A stretch of DNA of 64,000 bases, from positions 6,478,501-6,542,500 of the forward strand of contig NZ_CP089391.1 in assembly GCF_027594865.1 (NCBI RefSeq), read 5' to 3'. The translations under genes and the position numbers were made by a program. Positions 44,757 through 55,121 of the stretch are shown here, piece by piece (position 1 is the first letter of the stretch; every line of letters starts with the position of its first letter). The stretch comes from Bradyrhizobium xenonodulans (GTDB taxonomy: Bacteria > Pseudomonadota > Alphaproteobacteria > Rhizobiales > Xanthobacteraceae). The notes beneath the pieces were generated by a model. The model did not search any database and was not told the DNA's origin. It saw only the letters and a program-made list of their open reading frames with translations.

Positions 44757-45239
44757 TCACGCGCCCTTCGCGCGCATCGGCACGAAGGCGCTGGCGCTGA
44801 TGGCGTAGACCTCCTCACCGCGCTGGTTGGTGCCGGTGGTGCGCGCCGTCAGGATGCCCCAGCCGGGCCGCGAAGCCGATGTGCGCTTGTCGACGACGAC
44901 GTTGACGTAGTTGATCGTGTCGCCCGCGAGCACCGGCCTGATCCAGCGCAGGTCGCGAAAGCCCGGCGAGGGACCCCACACCGCAATCTCCTCGCCGCGC
45001 GAAGCGGCCTCGCGCGCCTGGCGCTGGCCGTCCGCGACAAGCAGGCTCATGCAGGCCGAGCCGACATGCCAGCCCGAAGCGGCGAGCCCGCCGAACAGCG
45101 AGTTCTTGCCCTCCTCCTCGTCGAGGTGGAAACGCTGCGGATCGAATTTTGCGGCGAAACTCTTGATGGAGTCCGCGGTGAACGTGTAGGTGCCGATCTC
45201 GCGGCGGTGGCCGATCTCGATCTCCTCGAAGAACGCCAT
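44757..45239 (-). CDS. MaoC-like hydratase, copy 1
   Basis: A 160-residue hot-dog-fold protein with the R-hydratase pattern AAKFDPQRFHLDEE (catalytic Asp-His pair) and the G-x-x-x-S-G-W-H segment. It would hydrate an enoyl-CoA or act on another acyl-CoA. The start ATG at 45239 shares a base with the stop of the upstream MaoC gene, so the pair is an operon, possibly a heterodimer. Confidence 0.83.
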   Translation of the reverse strand: MAFFEEIEIGHRREIGTYTFTADSIKSFAAKFDPQRFHLDEEEGKNSLFGGLAASGWHVGSACMSLLVADGQRQAREAASRGEEIAVWGPSPGFRDLRWIRPVLAGDTINYVNVVVDKRTSASRPGWGILTARTTGTNQRGEEVYAISASAFVPMRAKGA

Positions 45240-45691
45240 CAGACCGCTCCCTCGCGTCGCTCGATCAGGATCGGCGAGGTCATCTCGCACAGCGCCTGCC
45301 CCGCCGCGTTACGCGCGGTGCATTTGAACTTGACGATCCCGAGCTCGGGGCGGCTCTTCGAGGCGCGCGCCTCGAGGACGTCGACATCGAGTGTCAGGTC
45401 GTCACCCGGCCTGAGCGGCGACAGCCAGCGCACCTCGTCGACGCCGGGCGAGCCGAGCGAAGCGGCGCGGGTAATGAAACCGTCGGCCATCATCCGCATC
45501 ATCAGCGAGCAAAGGTGCCAGCCCGAGCCGGACAGGCCGCGCAGCATGCTCTTGCCGGCGGCCTCCTCGTCCAGATGCATGGGTTGCGGATCGAACTCGG
45601 CGGCAAAGGCCAAAATCTCGTCGCGGGTGACATGGCGCGGGCCGAATGTTCCGAACCGGCCGGGCGGGAAATCTTCGAAGGTCAGGGTCAT
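45239..45691 (-). CDS. MaoC-like hydratase, copy 2
   Basis: A 150-residue paralogue of the following gene, with AAEFDPQPMHLDEEAA (same Asp/His pair) and SGSGWHLCSLMMR. The ATG at 45691 fits the hydratase start MTLTFEDFPPG. No adjacent beta-oxidation gene is present, so the CoA substrate is unknown. Confidence 0.83.
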   Translation of the reverse strand: MTLTFEDFPPGRFGTFGPRHVTRDEILAFAAEFDPQPMHLDEEAAGKSMLRGLSGSGWHLCSLMMRMMADGFITRAASLGSPGVDEVRWLSPLRPGDDLTLDVDVLEARASKSRPELGIVKFKCTARNAAGQALCEMTSPILIERREGAV

Positions 45692-45872
45692 CTTGGGATC
45701 ACTGGCGGAAATGACAGATTGTGGCCGCACTTTGCGGCAATCTCAACCCGCCGGCCCGCATGGCTCGTGCTACATTCGCCGCGGCGGCCTGGTCTGAGTC
45801 GGCCGGCCCGCGTCGGGTCGACCAGGGGCTGCGGCGTGGTTTGACAAGGCCCGATTTGTGTTGGGGAGAGCA

Positions 45873-46169
45873 ATGTTTTCATTCAGCGACCTGTTTCAGT
45901 GGGACCGCTTCATCACGCCGACGATCATCAAGACCTTCTACTGGCTGGTGATCGCGCTGATCTGCCTGTTCGGCCTCTCCGGCATCTTCTCAGGGTTAGC
46001 GACCATGGCGATCAGCCCGTTCGGCGGCTTCCTGCTGCTGCTGTCGTCGATCGCGAGCGTCGTCGTCGGCATCGTGTTCTCGCGCATCGCCGCGGAACTG
46101 ATCCTGATCGTCTTCCGCATCAACGAGCATCTCGGCGCGATCCGGGATCAGGGCGGCGGGATGCGGTGA
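45873..46169 (+). CDS. DUF4282 family membrane protein
   Basis: A 98-residue protein starting MFSFSDLFQWDRF after GGGGAGAG. Two hydrophobic helices (FYWLVIALICLFGLSGIFSG and GGFLLLLSSIASVVVGIVF) match the compact DUF4282 domain. Function unknown. Confidence 0.82.
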   Translation: MFSFSDLFQWDRFITPTIIKTFYWLVIALICLFGLSGIFSGLATMAISPFGGFLLLLSSIASVVVGIVFSRIAAELILIVFRINEHLGAIRDQGGGMR

Positions 46170-46180
46170 GGCGGCCATAG

Positions 46181-46278
46181 GTGCCGTAGGGTGGGCAAAG
46201 CGAAGCGTGCCCACCTCTTCTTTCGCAGCGAACGAACGGTGGGCACGGCGCGATGCGCCTTTGCCCACCCTACGGCAC
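46181..46278. repeat. Dispersed palindromic repeat, copy D
   Basis: gtgccgtagggtgggcaaag at 46181-46200 and its exact complement at the other end, inner arms gcgtgcccac / gtgggcacg. Lies between convergent DUF4282 and ychF. Confidence 0.87.
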
Positions 46279-46291
46279 CGCGGTTTGCGGC

Positions 46292-47389
46292 TTAATTGTT
46301 GAACCGGAAATGCATCACGTCGCCATCGGCGACGACGTATTCCTTGCCCTCGAGGCGGAGCTTGCCGGCATCGCGGGCGCCGGCTTCGCCGTTCAGCGCG
46401 ACGTAGTCGTCGTATGCAATCGTCTCGGCGCGGATAAAACCCTTCTCGAAATCGGTGTGGATCACACCGGCCGCGCCCGGCGCCTTGGTGCCGCGATAGA
46501 TGGTCCAGGCGCGCGCTTCCTTCGGGCCCACCGTGAAATAGGTGATGAGGTCGAGCAGCGTGTAGCCGGCGCGGATCAGGCGATCGAGGCCGGCCTCTTC
46601 GAGACCCAGCGTCTCCAGGAAGTCGGCGCGTTCCTCGCGTGAAATGGTGGCGATCTCGGATTCGATCTTGGCGGAGATGACGACGGCGATGGCGCCTTCC
46701 TTGGCGGCCTGCTCTTCAACCGCCTTGGAGAATGCGTTGCCGGTCGCGGCCGAGCCTTCCTCGACGTTGCAGACATAGAGCACGGGCTTCGACGACAACA
46801 GGCCGAGCATCCCGAAGGCGCGCTCCTCCTCGGCCTTGCGCTCGACGAGACGCGCGGGCTTGCCCTCGCGCAGCAGCACCAAGGTGCGGTTGACGAGGTC
46901 GAGCTGCTCCTTGGCGTCCTTGTCGTTGCCCTTGGCCTTCTTGGTGAGGTTGTCGACGCGCTTCTCGAGGCTGTCGAGATCGGCGAGCATCAGCTCGGTC
47001 TCGATGGTCTCGATGTCGGCGAGCGGAGCGATCTTGCCTTCGACATGGGTGATGTCGGAATCCTCGAAACAGCGCACGACATGCGCGATCGCGTCGACCT
47101 CGCGGATGTTGGCCAGGAACTGGTTGCCGAGGCCTTCACCCTTGGAGGCGCCGCGGACGAGGCCCGCGATGTCGACGAAGGTCAACCGGGTCGGGATGAT
47201 CTGTCCCGACTTGGCAACGGCCGCGAGCTTGTCGAGCCGCGGATCGGGCACGGCGACCTCGCCGACATTCGGCTCGATGGTGCAGAACGGATAGTTCGCG
47301 GCCTGCGCCGCGGCCGTCTCGGTCAGCGCATTGAACAAGGTCGACTTGCCGACATTGGGCAATCCGACGATCCCGCATTTAAATCCCAC
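46292..47389 (-). CDS. ychF: Redox-regulated ATPase YchF (Obg family)
   Basis: A 365-residue P-loop protein: [14 protein letters not shown], the switch region [28 protein letters not shown] and a C-terminal TGS domain ([14 protein letters not shown]). Length matches the family. It binds ATP rather than GTP and associates with ribosomes. The start GTG at 47389 has AAGGAA upstream and lies 5 bases after pth, in operon rplY-pth-ychF. Confidence 0.95.
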   Translation of the reverse strand: MGFKCGIVGLPNVGKSTLFNALTETAAAQAANYPFCTIEPNVGEVAVPDPRLDKLAAVAKSGQIIPTRLTFVDIAGLVRGASKGEGLGNQFLANIREVDAIAHVVRCFEDSDITHVEGKIAPLADIETIETELMLADLDSLEKRVDNLTKKAKGNDKDAKEQLDLVNRTLVLLREGKPARLVERKAEEERAFGMLGLLSSKPVLYVCNVEEGSAATGNAFSKAVEEQAAKEGAIAVVISAKIESEIATISREERADFLETLGLEEAGLDRLIRAGYTLLDLITYFTVGPKEARAWTIYRGTKAPGAAGVIHTDFEKGFIRAETIAYDDYVALNGEAGARDAGKLRLEGKEYVVADGDVMHFRFNN

Positions 47390-47394
47390 GAGCG

Positions 47395-48000
47395 TTATTC
47401 CTTGCCGTTCTCGTCCTTGGTCAAAAATCCCTTCGCCTGCATGGCCAGATGCACCCTGTTGGCGAAAGTCGCGTCCGTGCCCTTGGCGACCAGCGCCGCG
47501 TGCTCGGCAACGGCGTCGCACAGCGTCGCCACCCAGTCATTGTCGGCCTTGGCGAAGTCCGACAGCACGTGGCCATGCACCAGCTCCTTGACGCCGGGAT
47601 GACCGATGCCGAGCCGCACCCGGCGGTACTCGTTGCCGATATGCGCCGAGATCGAGCGCAGGCCGTTGTGGCCGGCGATACCGCCGCCGATCTTCACCCG
47701 AACCTTGCCCGGCGGCAGCTCGAGCTCGTCATGGAACACGGTGATGTCGCCTGGCGCGATCTTGAAGAAGCTTGCGGCCTCCTGAACGCTGCGGCCGGAA
47801 TCGTTCATGTAGGTCGTGGGCTTCAGCAGGATCACGCGCTCAGTGCCGAGCGCGCCTTCCGAGGTCTCGCCCTGAAAACGGCGGCGCCATGGCGCGAAAC
47901 CATGACGCCGCGCGATCTCGTCGACGGCCATGAAGCCGATATTGTGCCGATTGCGTGCGTATTTCGCGCCGGGATTGCCGAGCCCAACAAAGAGTCGCAT
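47395..48000 (-). CDS. pth: Peptidyl-tRNA hydrolase
   Basis: A 201-residue enzyme beginning [23 protein letters not shown], with catalytic His in NRHNIGF and the second motif [21 protein letters not shown]. It recycles peptidyl-tRNA released from ribosomes. The stop is 5 bases from ychF. Confidence 0.96.
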   Translation of the reverse strand: MRLFVGLGNPGAKYARNRHNIGFMAVDEIARRHGFAPWRRRFQGETSEGALGTERVILLKPTTYMNDSGRSVQEAASFFKIAPGDITVFHDELELPPGKVRVKIGGGIAGHNGLRSISAHIGNEYRRVRLGIGHPGVKELVHGHVLSDFAKADNDWVATLCDAVAEHAALVAKGTDATFANRVHLAMQAKGFLTKDENGKE

Positions 48001-48060
48001 GACGCGGCGCGCCCCTCGCTCGGCGCGCGATCAGAGACCGCGCGCCAGCTCTTTGAGAGA

Positions 48061-48774
48061 TTACTTCTTCTTGTCGCCGCCGGCGGGAGCCTTGGCAGCC
48101 GCTGCCGGAGCAGCACCCGCAGCCGGAGCCGCCGCGCCAGCCGCCGGAGCTGCCGCAGCAGCGCCCGGAACTGCAGCCGCAGCCGCGGCCTTCTGCTCTT
48201 CAGCGTAGCCGGACGGCGGCACGATGGTGACGAGGGTCGCGTCCTCGCGGGTCAGCGCCTTCACGCCGGCCGGCAGCTTGACGTCCGACAGATGCAGCGA
48301 GTGACCGATTTCGAGCGAGCCGACGTCGGCCTCGATGTATTGCGGGATGCTCTCGACACCGCATTCGAGCTCGATCGCGTGGGCGACGATGTTGACGGTG
48401 CCGCCGCGCTTCACGCCGGGCGACCCTTCAGCCTTGACGACATGCAGGGGAACGCTGATGCGGATGGTGGCGCCTTCGCCGAGCCGCATGAAATCGACAT
48501 GGATCGGAAAATCCTTGACCGGATCGAGGTGATAGTCGCGCGGAATCACGCGATGCTTCTTGCCCTCGAGATCGATGTCCACCAGCGTGGTCAGGAACCG
48601 GCCGGCGAGGATGCGCTGGCGCAGTTCACGATCTTCAATCGAGATCGTGAGGGGGGGCTGGTTGTTGCCATAGATCACTCCGGGCACTCTGCCGGCGCGA
48701 CGCTCAGCCCGGGCGGCCCCCTTGCCGCTCTGCGGACGTGCGGTCGCCTTCAATTCCTTGACGGTCGTCGCCAT
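48061..48774 (-). CDS. rplY: 50S ribosomal protein L25/Ctc
   Basis: A 237-residue CTC-type L25: the 5S rRNA-binding domain (MATTVKELKATARPQSGKGAARAERR ... IYGNNQPPL) and a C-terminal beta domain, then an Ala-rich low-complexity tail (about 45 residues). The ATG with AAGGAC upstream is preferred over an earlier in-frame Met. First gene of rplY-pth-ychF. Confidence 0.95.
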   Translation of the reverse strand: MATTVKELKATARPQSGKGAARAERRAGRVPGVIYGNNQPPLTISIEDRELRQRILAGRFLTTLVDIDLEGKKHRVIPRDYHLDPVKDFPIHVDFMRLGEGATIRISVPLHVVKAEGSPGVKRGGTVNIVAHAIELECGVESIPQYIEADVGSLEIGHSLHLSDVKLPAGVKALTREDATLVTIVPPSGYAEEQKAAAAAAVPGAAAAAPAAGAAAPAAGAAPAAAAKAPAGGDKKK

Positions 48775-48930
48775 GTCGTTAAGTCCTTGTTTTTGCAAAA
48801 GTTAATGGGCCGCAAGGCGGCCCATGGTGTACGCCGCAGCAAGCCTCCAGGGGTGCGGGGGCCGCGGACGTGGCGGGCTTTTACCCGGAAGACGCGGAAA
48901 TGACAAGGAGAATGGGCTGGCATCCCGGGT

Positions 48931-49090
48931 TCCTACCCTCCCCTGGAGGGGGAGGGTCGATGCGCATGCAGCGAAGCGGAATGCGCAGCGGGGTGGAGTG
49001 ACAGTCCATCCAATGAGGCGGTGCCCGAGTGGAGAGATCACCCTACCCGGCGCTGCGCGCCGACCCTCCTCCTCCAGGGGAGAGGGGAAG
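48931..49090. repeat. Palindromic repeat, accctcccctggag type
   Basis: Left arm ctaccctcccctggaggggg at 48938 and right arm ccctcctcctccaggggaga near 49070 are near complements, with gcgcatgcag... and cgctgcgcgc hairpins in between. It fills most of the 320-base gap upstream of rplY; no gene. Confidence 0.7.
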
Positions 49091-49094
49091 GACG

Positions 49095-49346
49095 TTACCC
49101 GCCGAGCTTGGCCTCCAGCGCCGTAATCCGCGCCTTCAAGGCCTCGTTCTCTTCACGCGCCAGGCGAGCCATGTCCTTGACCGCCTCGAACTCCTCGCGC
49201 TTGACCAGATCCATGTCGCGCAGGAATTTTTCGGCCTGGGTGCGCATCACCGTGTCGAACTCGCGCTTGACGCCCTGCGCGGCACCGGCGGCATCGTTCA
49301 TCAGGCGGCCGATCTCGTCGAAAAACCGGTTGTTGGTCTGGGTCAT
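49095..49346 (-). CDS. ubiK: Ubiquinone biosynthesis accessory factor UbiK (BMFP)
   Basis: An 83-residue helical protein: FFDEIGRLMNDAAGAAQGVKREFDTVMR then a C-terminal coiled coil EFEAVKDMARLAREENEALKARITALEAKL. This is the small trimeric protein that supports the Ubi complex. The ATG with AGGAGA is chosen; extending upstream gives non-coding sequence. Confidence 0.85.
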   Translation of the reverse strand: MTQTNNRFFDEIGRLMNDAAGAAQGVKREFDTVMRTQAEKFLRDMDLVKREEFEAVKDMARLAREENEALKARITALEAKLGG

Positions 49347-49513
49347 GTCGGTCTCCTGGCGGCTGCCGATAAACTTTGCGCGAACGCTCGAAAAGACAAT
49401 GGCAATCCAGGCGGAACGGTTCAAGGGCCGATCGGCGGTATCCTTGTCATGCCCCGGTTTCCTTGCAATCGTATTCAACGTCCCTGCATAAGAAGAATCA
49501 CAAGGCGCACGAG

Positions 49514-50245
49514 ATGATCGACCAGCAGATCGCGATCCCGACCAGGGACGGCCATACCGCAACCTTCATCACCCATCCCGAACGCGGCGGGCCGTTTCCG
49601 GTCATCCTGTTCTACATGGACGCGCCGGCGATCCGCGAAGAGCTGCGCGACATGGCGCGGCGGCTGGCGACCTCGGGCTATTACGTGATGCTGCCGAACC
49701 TCTATTACCGCTCCGGCGTGATGGAGCTCGGCCCGCTGCCGGCCGATCCGAACGCACCGGAGCGCAAGCGCATGTTTGCGCTGATGGCATCGCTCACCAT
49801 TCCCATGATCATGGACGACACCAGGGCGCTGCTGACCTATGCCGAGGGCCAGGCGGCCGCGAACACGAAAATCGTCGGCACCGTCGGCTATTGCATGAGC
49901 GGCCGCTACGCCGTCAACGCCGCCACGCATTTCCCCGACCGCGTCAAGGCCGCCGCCTCGATCTACGGCACCCAGCTCGCGACCGATCAGGACGACAGCC
50001 CGCATCTGGCCGCAAGCAAGGCCAAGGCCGAACTCTATTTCGCGTGCGCCGAGACCGACATCTATGCGCCGACCGAGATCATCGAGAAGGTCAAGCAGGG
50101 CATGAGCGGCGCGAAAGCCGAGGTCGAGATCTATCCCGGCACACATCACGGCTTCGCCTTCCCCAAGCGTCCGGTCTACGACCGCGACGCCGCCGAGCGG
50201 CACTGGGAGCGGCTCCTGGCGCTCTATCGCCGCAATCTCGTGTGA
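49514..50245 (+). CDS. Dienelactone hydrolase-family protein
   Basis: A 243-residue cytoplasmic alpha/beta hydrolase with Cys nucleophile GYCMSGRY, acid in CAETDIYAP and base in GTHHGFAF, the intact carboxymethylenebutenolidase triad. It differs from the exported homologue at 24360, which lacks the nucleophile. The natural substrate is not evident; no chlorocatechol genes are near. Confidence 0.87.
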   Translation: MIDQQIAIPTRDGHTATFITHPERGGPFPVILFYMDAPAIREELRDMARRLATSGYYVMLPNLYYRSGVMELGPLPADPNAPERKRMFALMASLTIPMIMDDTRALLTYAEGQAAANTKIVGTVGYCMSGRYAVNAATHFPDRVKAAASIYGTQLATDQDDSPHLAASKAKAELYFACAETDIYAPTEIIEKVKQGMSGAKAEVEIYPGTHHGFAFPKRPVYDRDAAERHWERLLALYRRNLV

Positions 50246-50276
50246 GCAGCAGTATGGATTGGCCCATCCGCGAACT

Positions 50277-50407
50277 CGGTGCACCTCTCCCGCTTGCGGG
50301 AGAGGTCGGCACGCAGTGCCGGGTGAGGGTTCTTTCCTCTGAGGGAGTCTTCGTTGGCGAGACACCCTCTCCCCTGCCCTCCCCCGCAAGCGGGAGGGAG
50401 TGCACCT
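50277..50407. repeat. Palindromic repeat, ctctcccgcttgcgggag family, copy 2
   Basis: Starts ctcggtgcacctctcccgc and ends with the inverted cctcccccgcaagcgggagg...tgcacctcc. It is closely similar to 24173-24308 and lies between the hydrolase and lgt. Confidence 0.85.
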
Positions 50408-50452
50408 CCGTCCTGATCACACACTGACCTCCAGTTCTGAAACCAAGGCGCG

Positions 50453-51298
50453 ATGCAGCTTCTTCTGATCGACTTTCCCGCCTTCAAGCCGATCGCGATC
50501 GAGATCGGGCCGTTCGCCATTCGCTGGTACGCGCTGGCCTATATCAGCGGTATCGTGTTCGGCTGGCTCTATGCACGCTCGCTGCTGAAGAAGGAGCGGC
50601 TGTGGGGCGGCCCCGCGCCGATGTCGCTGGTGCAGATCGACGACTTCATCCTGTGGGTCACGCTCGGCATCATCCTCGGCGGCCGCACCGGTTACGTGCT
50701 GTTCTACAATCTGCCGTTCTTCATCGATCACCCCGCCGCGATCTTCAGATTGTGGGAGGGCGGCATGTCCTTCCATGGCGGCTTCCTCGGCTGCGTCGTC
50801 GCGGTGATGTGGTTTGCCTATCGCAACAAGATCTCGATCCTGTCGCTCGGCGACATTACGACCGCCGTCGCCCCGGTCGGGCTGCTGCTCGGGCGCATCG
50901 CCAATTTCATCAATGGCGAATTGTGGGGTCGCGCCACCGACCCGGAGCTGCCCTGGGCGATGATCTTTCCCAACGATCCCACCCAGCTGCCGCGCCATCC
51001 GAGCCAGCTCTATGAGGCCGGCATGGAGGGCATTTTGCTGTTCACGGTGCTCGCCATCATGATCCGCTTCGGCGCCCTGAAGCGGCCGGGCATGATCCTC
51101 GGCGCCTTCATTCTGATCTATGGTTTGAGCCGGATCATCGGCGAGCATTTCCGCGAGCCGGACGTCCAGCTCGGCTTCCTCTGGGGCGGATTAACCATGG
51201 GCATGTGGTTGTCGATCCCGATGCTTATTGTCGGCCTCATACTTATTGTATTGGCAGTGCGGCGCGGTGCGCCGAAGCCCGCAGGGGCTATTCGTTAA
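50453..51298 (+). CDS. lgt: Phosphatidylglycerol-prolipoprotein diacylglyceryl transferase
   Basis: A 281-residue inner-membrane protein with seven helices. The signature [17 protein letters not shown] and the essential FHGGF region are present. It is the first step of lipoprotein maturation. It begins the lgt-midA-pgeF run. Confidence 0.96.
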   Translation: MQLLLIDFPAFKPIAIEIGPFAIRWYALAYISGIVFGWLYARSLLKKERLWGGPAPMSLVQIDDFILWVTLGIILGGRTGYVLFYNLPFFIDHPAAIFRLWEGGMSFHGGFLGCVVAVMWFAYRNKISILSLGDITTAVAPVGLLLGRIANFINGELWGRATDPELPWAMIFPNDPTQLPRHPSQLYEAGMEGILLFTVLAIMIRFGALKRPGMILGAFILIYGLSRIIGEHFREPDVQLGFLWGGLTMGMWLSIPMLIVGLILIVLAVRRGAPKPAGAIR

Positions 51299-51319
51299 TT
51301 CCTTTCGAGAAGATAGGCC

Positions 51320-52438
51320 GTGACCGAACAGCCGTTACTCAACGAGATCAAGGCGCTGATCAAATCCTCAGGGCCCATGCCGGTCTGGCGGTACATGGAA
51401 CTGTGCCTGATGCACCCGCGCCATGGTTATTACGTCTCGCGCGATCCATTGGGACGAGAAGGCGACTTCACCACCGCCCCCGAGGTCAGCCAGATGTTCG
51501 GCGAGCTGCTGGGCCTGTGGACCGCCTCGGTGTGGAAGCAGATGGGCTCACCGCAATTCTTGCGACTGATCGAACTCGGCCCCGGCCGCGGCTCCATGAT
51601 GGCGGATGCGCTCCGCGCGCTCCGCGTGCTGCCGCCGCTCTACCAGGCGCTTCAGATCCACTTGGTCGAGGTCAATCCGGTCCTGCGCGAGCGGCAGAGT
51701 GCGACGCTGGCGGGCGTGCGCAACATCGCCTGGCACGACAGCGTCGACGAGGTCCCGGAAGGCCCGAGCGTCATCCTCGCCAACGAATATTTCGACGTGC
51801 TGCCGGTCCATCAGATGGTGAAGCGCGAGAACGGCTGGCACGAGCGCGTGATCGAGATCGATCCCAACGGCAAGCTTCAATTCGGCGCGGCCGCCGAGCC
51901 GACGCCGCGCTTCGACGTGCTGCTGCCGCCTCTGGTGCGCGCGGCGCCCGTCGGCGCCGTGTTCGAATGGCGGCCGGACGGCGAGATCATGAAGCTTGCG
52001 ACGCGCGTCCGCGACCAGGACGGCGCGGCGCTGATCATCGACTACGGCCATCTGCGCAGCGACGCCGGCGACACCTTCCAGGCGATCGCGCGCCACACCT
52101 TCACCGATCCCCTGAAGGCGCCGGGCCAGGCCGACGTCACCGCCCATGTCGACTTCCAGGCGCTCGCGCGGGCCGCGGAGGATGTCGGCGCCCGCGTGCA
52201 CGGTCCGGTGACGCAGGGCGATTTCCTCAAACGCGTCGGCATCGACACCCGTGCCGCCGCCCTGATGCAGAAGGCGACGCCTGAGGTCGCCACCGACATT
52301 TCGGTCGCGCTCAAGCGGCTCACCGATACCGGGCGCAGCGGCATGGGCTCGATGTTCAAGGTGCTCGGCATCTCCGAGCCGCGGCTGACGGGCCTCGCCG
52401 GCCTCAGCGATCTCGAACAGGCCGGAGACGGTTCATGA
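51320..52438 (+). CDS. MidA/NDUFAF7-family SAM-dependent methyltransferase (COG1565)
   Basis: A 372-residue protein, GTG start. Motifs: HGYYVSRDPLGREGDFTTAPEVSQMFGE at the start and ELGPGRGSMMAD as the SAM-binding loop. The mitochondrial relative NDUFAF7 methylates an Arg in complex I subunit NDUFS2; the bacterial target may be complex I. The ATG of pgeF overlaps its stop. Confidence 0.9.
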   Translation: MTEQPLLNEIKALIKSSGPMPVWRYMELCLMHPRHGYYVSRDPLGREGDFTTAPEVSQMFGELLGLWTASVWKQMGSPQFLRLIELGPGRGSMMADALRALRVLPPLYQALQIHLVEVNPVLRERQSATLAGVRNIAWHDSVDEVPEGPSVILANEYFDVLPVHQMVKRENGWHERVIEIDPNGKLQFGAAAEPTPRFDVLLPPLVRAAPVGAVFEWRPDGEIMKLATRVRDQDGAALIIDYGHLRSDAGDTFQAIARHTFTDPLKAPGQADVTAHVDFQALARAAEDVGARVHGPVTQGDFLKRVGIDTRAAALMQKATPEVATDISVALKRLTDTGRSGMGSMFKVLGISEPRLTGLAGLSDLEQAGDGS

Positions 52439-53202
52439 CGCTTGCTTCGTCGCTGCTGTCGGCCGTGCCTGGTCTGCGCCACGCCTTCTTCACCCGCGAG
52501 GGTGGCGTCTCCAGCGGCATCTATTCCGCACTGAACGGCGGGCTCGGCTCCAACGACGATCAGACCCTGGTCGCGGAGAACCGCCGGCGCATGGCCGAGC
52601 ATGTCGGCGTCGCGCCGGAACGCTTCGTCAGCCTGCACCAGATCCATTCGCCCGATGTGCTCGTTGCAGAAGCCCCGTGGCCGAGCGGGCCGCGGCCGAA
52701 GGGGGACGCGCTGGTGACGAACACACCGGGCATCGCGCTCGGCGTCTCCACTGCCGATTGCGGACCGGTGCTGTTCGTCGATCCCAACGCGCGCGTGATC
52801 GGCGGCGCGCATGCCGGCTGGAAAGGTGCGCTGACGGGCGTGCTGGAATCGACGATTCTGGCGATGGAGAAACTCGGCGCCGCCCGCAGCGGCATCATCG
52901 CGGCGATCGGCCCCCTGATCCGCCAGGACAGCTACGAGGTCGGCAACGAGTTCGTGGCGCGCTTCATCGAAGCGGACGCGGACAACGCCATGTTCTTCAT
53001 CCCGTCGTTACGCGACGGCCATGCGATGTTCGACCTCGCCGGCTTCATCCGCCAGCGGCTGGAGGCCGCCGGCATCCTGATGATCGACGATCTCGGGCTC
53101 GACACCTACGCCGACGAGCGCTTCTTCAGCTATCGCCGCTCGGTGCACCGCAAGGAGCCGGATTACGGCCGCCACGTTCACGCGATCGCGCTGGAGGGGT
53201 GA
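52435..53202 (+). CDS. pgeF: Peptidoglycan editing factor PgeF (YfiH, laccase-domain family)
   Basis: A 255-residue protein with the CNF1/YfiH fold: metal ligands in SLHQIHSPDV, STADCGPVLF and GAHAGWKG. PgeF removes wrongly inserted L-Ser/Gly from peptidoglycan precursors. The start ATG overlaps the midA stop (ATGA). Confidence 0.93.
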   Translation: MTLASSLLSAVPGLRHAFFTREGGVSSGIYSALNGGLGSNDDQTLVAENRRRMAEHVGVAPERFVSLHQIHSPDVLVAEAPWPSGPRPKGDALVTNTPGIALGVSTADCGPVLFVDPNARVIGGAHAGWKGALTGVLESTILAMEKLGAARSGIIAAIGPLIRQDSYEVGNEFVARFIEADADNAMFFIPSLRDGHAMFDLAGFIRQRLEAAGILMIDDLGLDTYADERFFSYRRSVHRKEPDYGRHVHAIALEG

Positions 53203-53325
53203 ACACACAGGCAACGTCGTTTCATTCCGGGGCGATACACAAAATCGACGCCCGTAATGCCCCCGGATCTGTGTCGCCCCCGCCCTAGACCTTAATCGAT
53301 TTTAACGATATCGCTGCCCTCCATA

Positions 53326-53952
53326 ATGAGGGACGCGTCATTCATCTTGCGCCGCGCGGGTTCGCGCGTGCTGGCGGTCATGCTGCTGGCAGCGGCGACC
53401 ATGCTGGCCGGCTGTGCCGGCGGCAACGCGCCCGGCAATTCCTATGCGATGGCGCCGAGCGGCGGCTCCGGGGCGACCGTGGCCTTCGAATCGATCGACG
53501 GGCCGCCGCCGCAGGTGTTCGACCGCATGGTTGGCGTGCTCGACAGCGAATCCAAGCTGCGCAGCCTGTCCGTGGTCTCCCGCGAAGGCTCGGCCGCCTA
53601 CCGCGTGCGCAGCTACCTCTCCGCCCAGGTGGTCCGCGGCAAGACCGTGATCGCCTGGGTCTGGGACGTCTACGACGCCAACCAGCAGCGGGCGCTGCGC
53701 CTCTCCGGCGAGGAACCGACCGCGGCCAAGGGTGGCCGCGATGCTGCCCGAGATCCTTGGCAGGCCGCCGACGACCTCGTGCTGCGCAAGATCGCCCAGG
53801 CCGGATTCAGCGGACTTTCCAACATGATCAGCGGCGCGCCGGATGCCCCGGGCTCTGTTCCCGGGCTGCGCGGACCGGCCGTAGCGAGCGTGATCCCGGA
53901 GGCTCCGGCGCCTGCGATGCCGGCCACGGCGCTCGGCTATGCCGAGCGATAA
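53326..53952 (+). CDS. Lipoprotein of unknown function
   Basis: A 208-residue protein with a lipobox LAGC (Cys 29) after a hydrophobic stretch, so it is lipid-anchored. The mature region has VAFESIDGPPPQVFDRMVGVL and WVWDVYDANQQRALRLSGEE, with no enzymatic motif. It resembles a conserved rhizobial lipoprotein. It follows pgeF with 120 bases between. Confidence 0.78.
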   Translation: MRDASFILRRAGSRVLAVMLLAAATMLAGCAGGNAPGNSYAMAPSGGSGATVAFESIDGPPPQVFDRMVGVLDSESKLRSLSVVSREGSAAYRVRSYLSAQVVRGKTVIAWVWDVYDANQQRALRLSGEEPTAAKGGRDAARDPWQAADDLVLRKIAQAGFSGLSNMISGAPDAPGSVPGLRGPAVASVIPEAPAPAMPATALGYAER

Positions 53953-54146
53953 CCCCCGCTAAACCACGGCCTCAACTTACGGCCAAGCCGTTGGCCCGAC
54001 TCAGGATTTTCAGAGGGAAAACGTAGCATCCCGGGTTGCCATTACGGCCCCCGGCCTGATATTTCCTCGCCCGTCGTAACCGTGCTGTCAGTGGGTATTT
54101 TCTGATGTTGAACGTCGTATCCAGCAAAGCGCGGGAGGAAGCGTCC

Positions 54147-55100
54147 ATGTCGGCCAAGAACGGCTCCATCAAGCTTGTCGCCGGCAACTCCAATCCGGCC
54201 CTCGCGCAGGCCATCGCGCAGGGCCTCGACATGCCGCTGACCAAAGCGGTGGTCCGGCGCTTCGCCGACATGGAGATCTTCGTCGAGGTCCAGGAGAACA
54301 TCCGCGGCTCGGATGCCTTCATCATCCAGTCGACCTCGTTTCCGGCGAACGACAATCTGATGGAGCTCTTGATCATCACCGACGCGCTGCGCCGCTCCTC
54401 GGCGCGCCGCATCACCGCGGTGATCCCCTATTTCGGCTATGCCAGGCAGGACCGCCGCTCCGGCTCGCGCACACCGATCTCGGCCAAGCTCGTCGCCAAT
54501 CTGATCACCCATGCCGGCGTCGACCGCGTGATGACGCTCGACCTGCATGCCGGCCAGATCCAGGGCTTCTTCGATATCCCGACCGACAATTTGTTCGCTG
54601 CCCCCGTGATGGTGCGCGACATCCGCGAACGTTTCGACCTCGGCAAGGTGATGGTGGTCTCGCCCGACGTCGGCGGCGTCGCCCGCGCCCGCGGCCTCGC
54701 CAAGCGCATCAACACCCCGCTCGCGATCGTCGACAAGCGCCGCGAACGTGCCGGTGAATCCGAGGTCATGAACGTGATCGGCGACGTCGCCGGCTACAGC
54801 TGCATCCTGGTCGACGACATCGTCGATTCCGGCGGCACGCTGGTGAACGCGGCCGACGCGCTGATCGCCAAGGGCGCCAAGGAGGTCTACGCCTACATCA
54901 CCCACGGCGTGCTCTCCGGCGGCGCGGCGGCCCGCATCACGAACTCCAGGCTGAAGGAGCTCGTGATCACCGACTCGATCCTGCCGACGGAGGCGGTGAC
55001 CAAGGCGCCGAACATCCGCACGCTGCCGATCGCCAGCCTGATCTCCGACGCGATCGCGCGCACGGCTGCGGAAGAGTCGGTGTCGAGCCTGTTCGACTGA
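54147..55100 (+). CDS. prs: Ribose-phosphate pyrophosphokinase (PRPP synthetase)
   Basis: A 317-residue protein starting [14 protein letters not shown] after GGGAGGA. It has [18 protein letters not shown] and the PRPP loop [11 protein letters not shown]. It makes PRPP for nucleotide and histidine synthesis. A repeat-derived hairpin follows. Confidence 0.96.
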   Translation: MSAKNGSIKLVAGNSNPALAQAIAQGLDMPLTKAVVRRFADMEIFVEVQENIRGSDAFIIQSTSFPANDNLMELLIITDALRRSSARRITAVIPYFGYARQDRRSGSRTPISAKLVANLITHAGVDRVMTLDLHAGQIQGFFDIPTDNLFAAPVMVRDIRERFDLGKVMVVSPDVGGVARARGLAKRINTPLAIVDKRRERAGESEVMNVIGDVAGYSCILVDDIVDSGGTLVNAADALIAKGAKEVYAYITHGVLSGGAAARITNSRLKELVITDSILPTEAVTKAPNIRTLPIASLISDAIARTAAEESVSSLFD

Positions 55101-55121
55101 TCTTTCCGATCCGGAAGGTCT

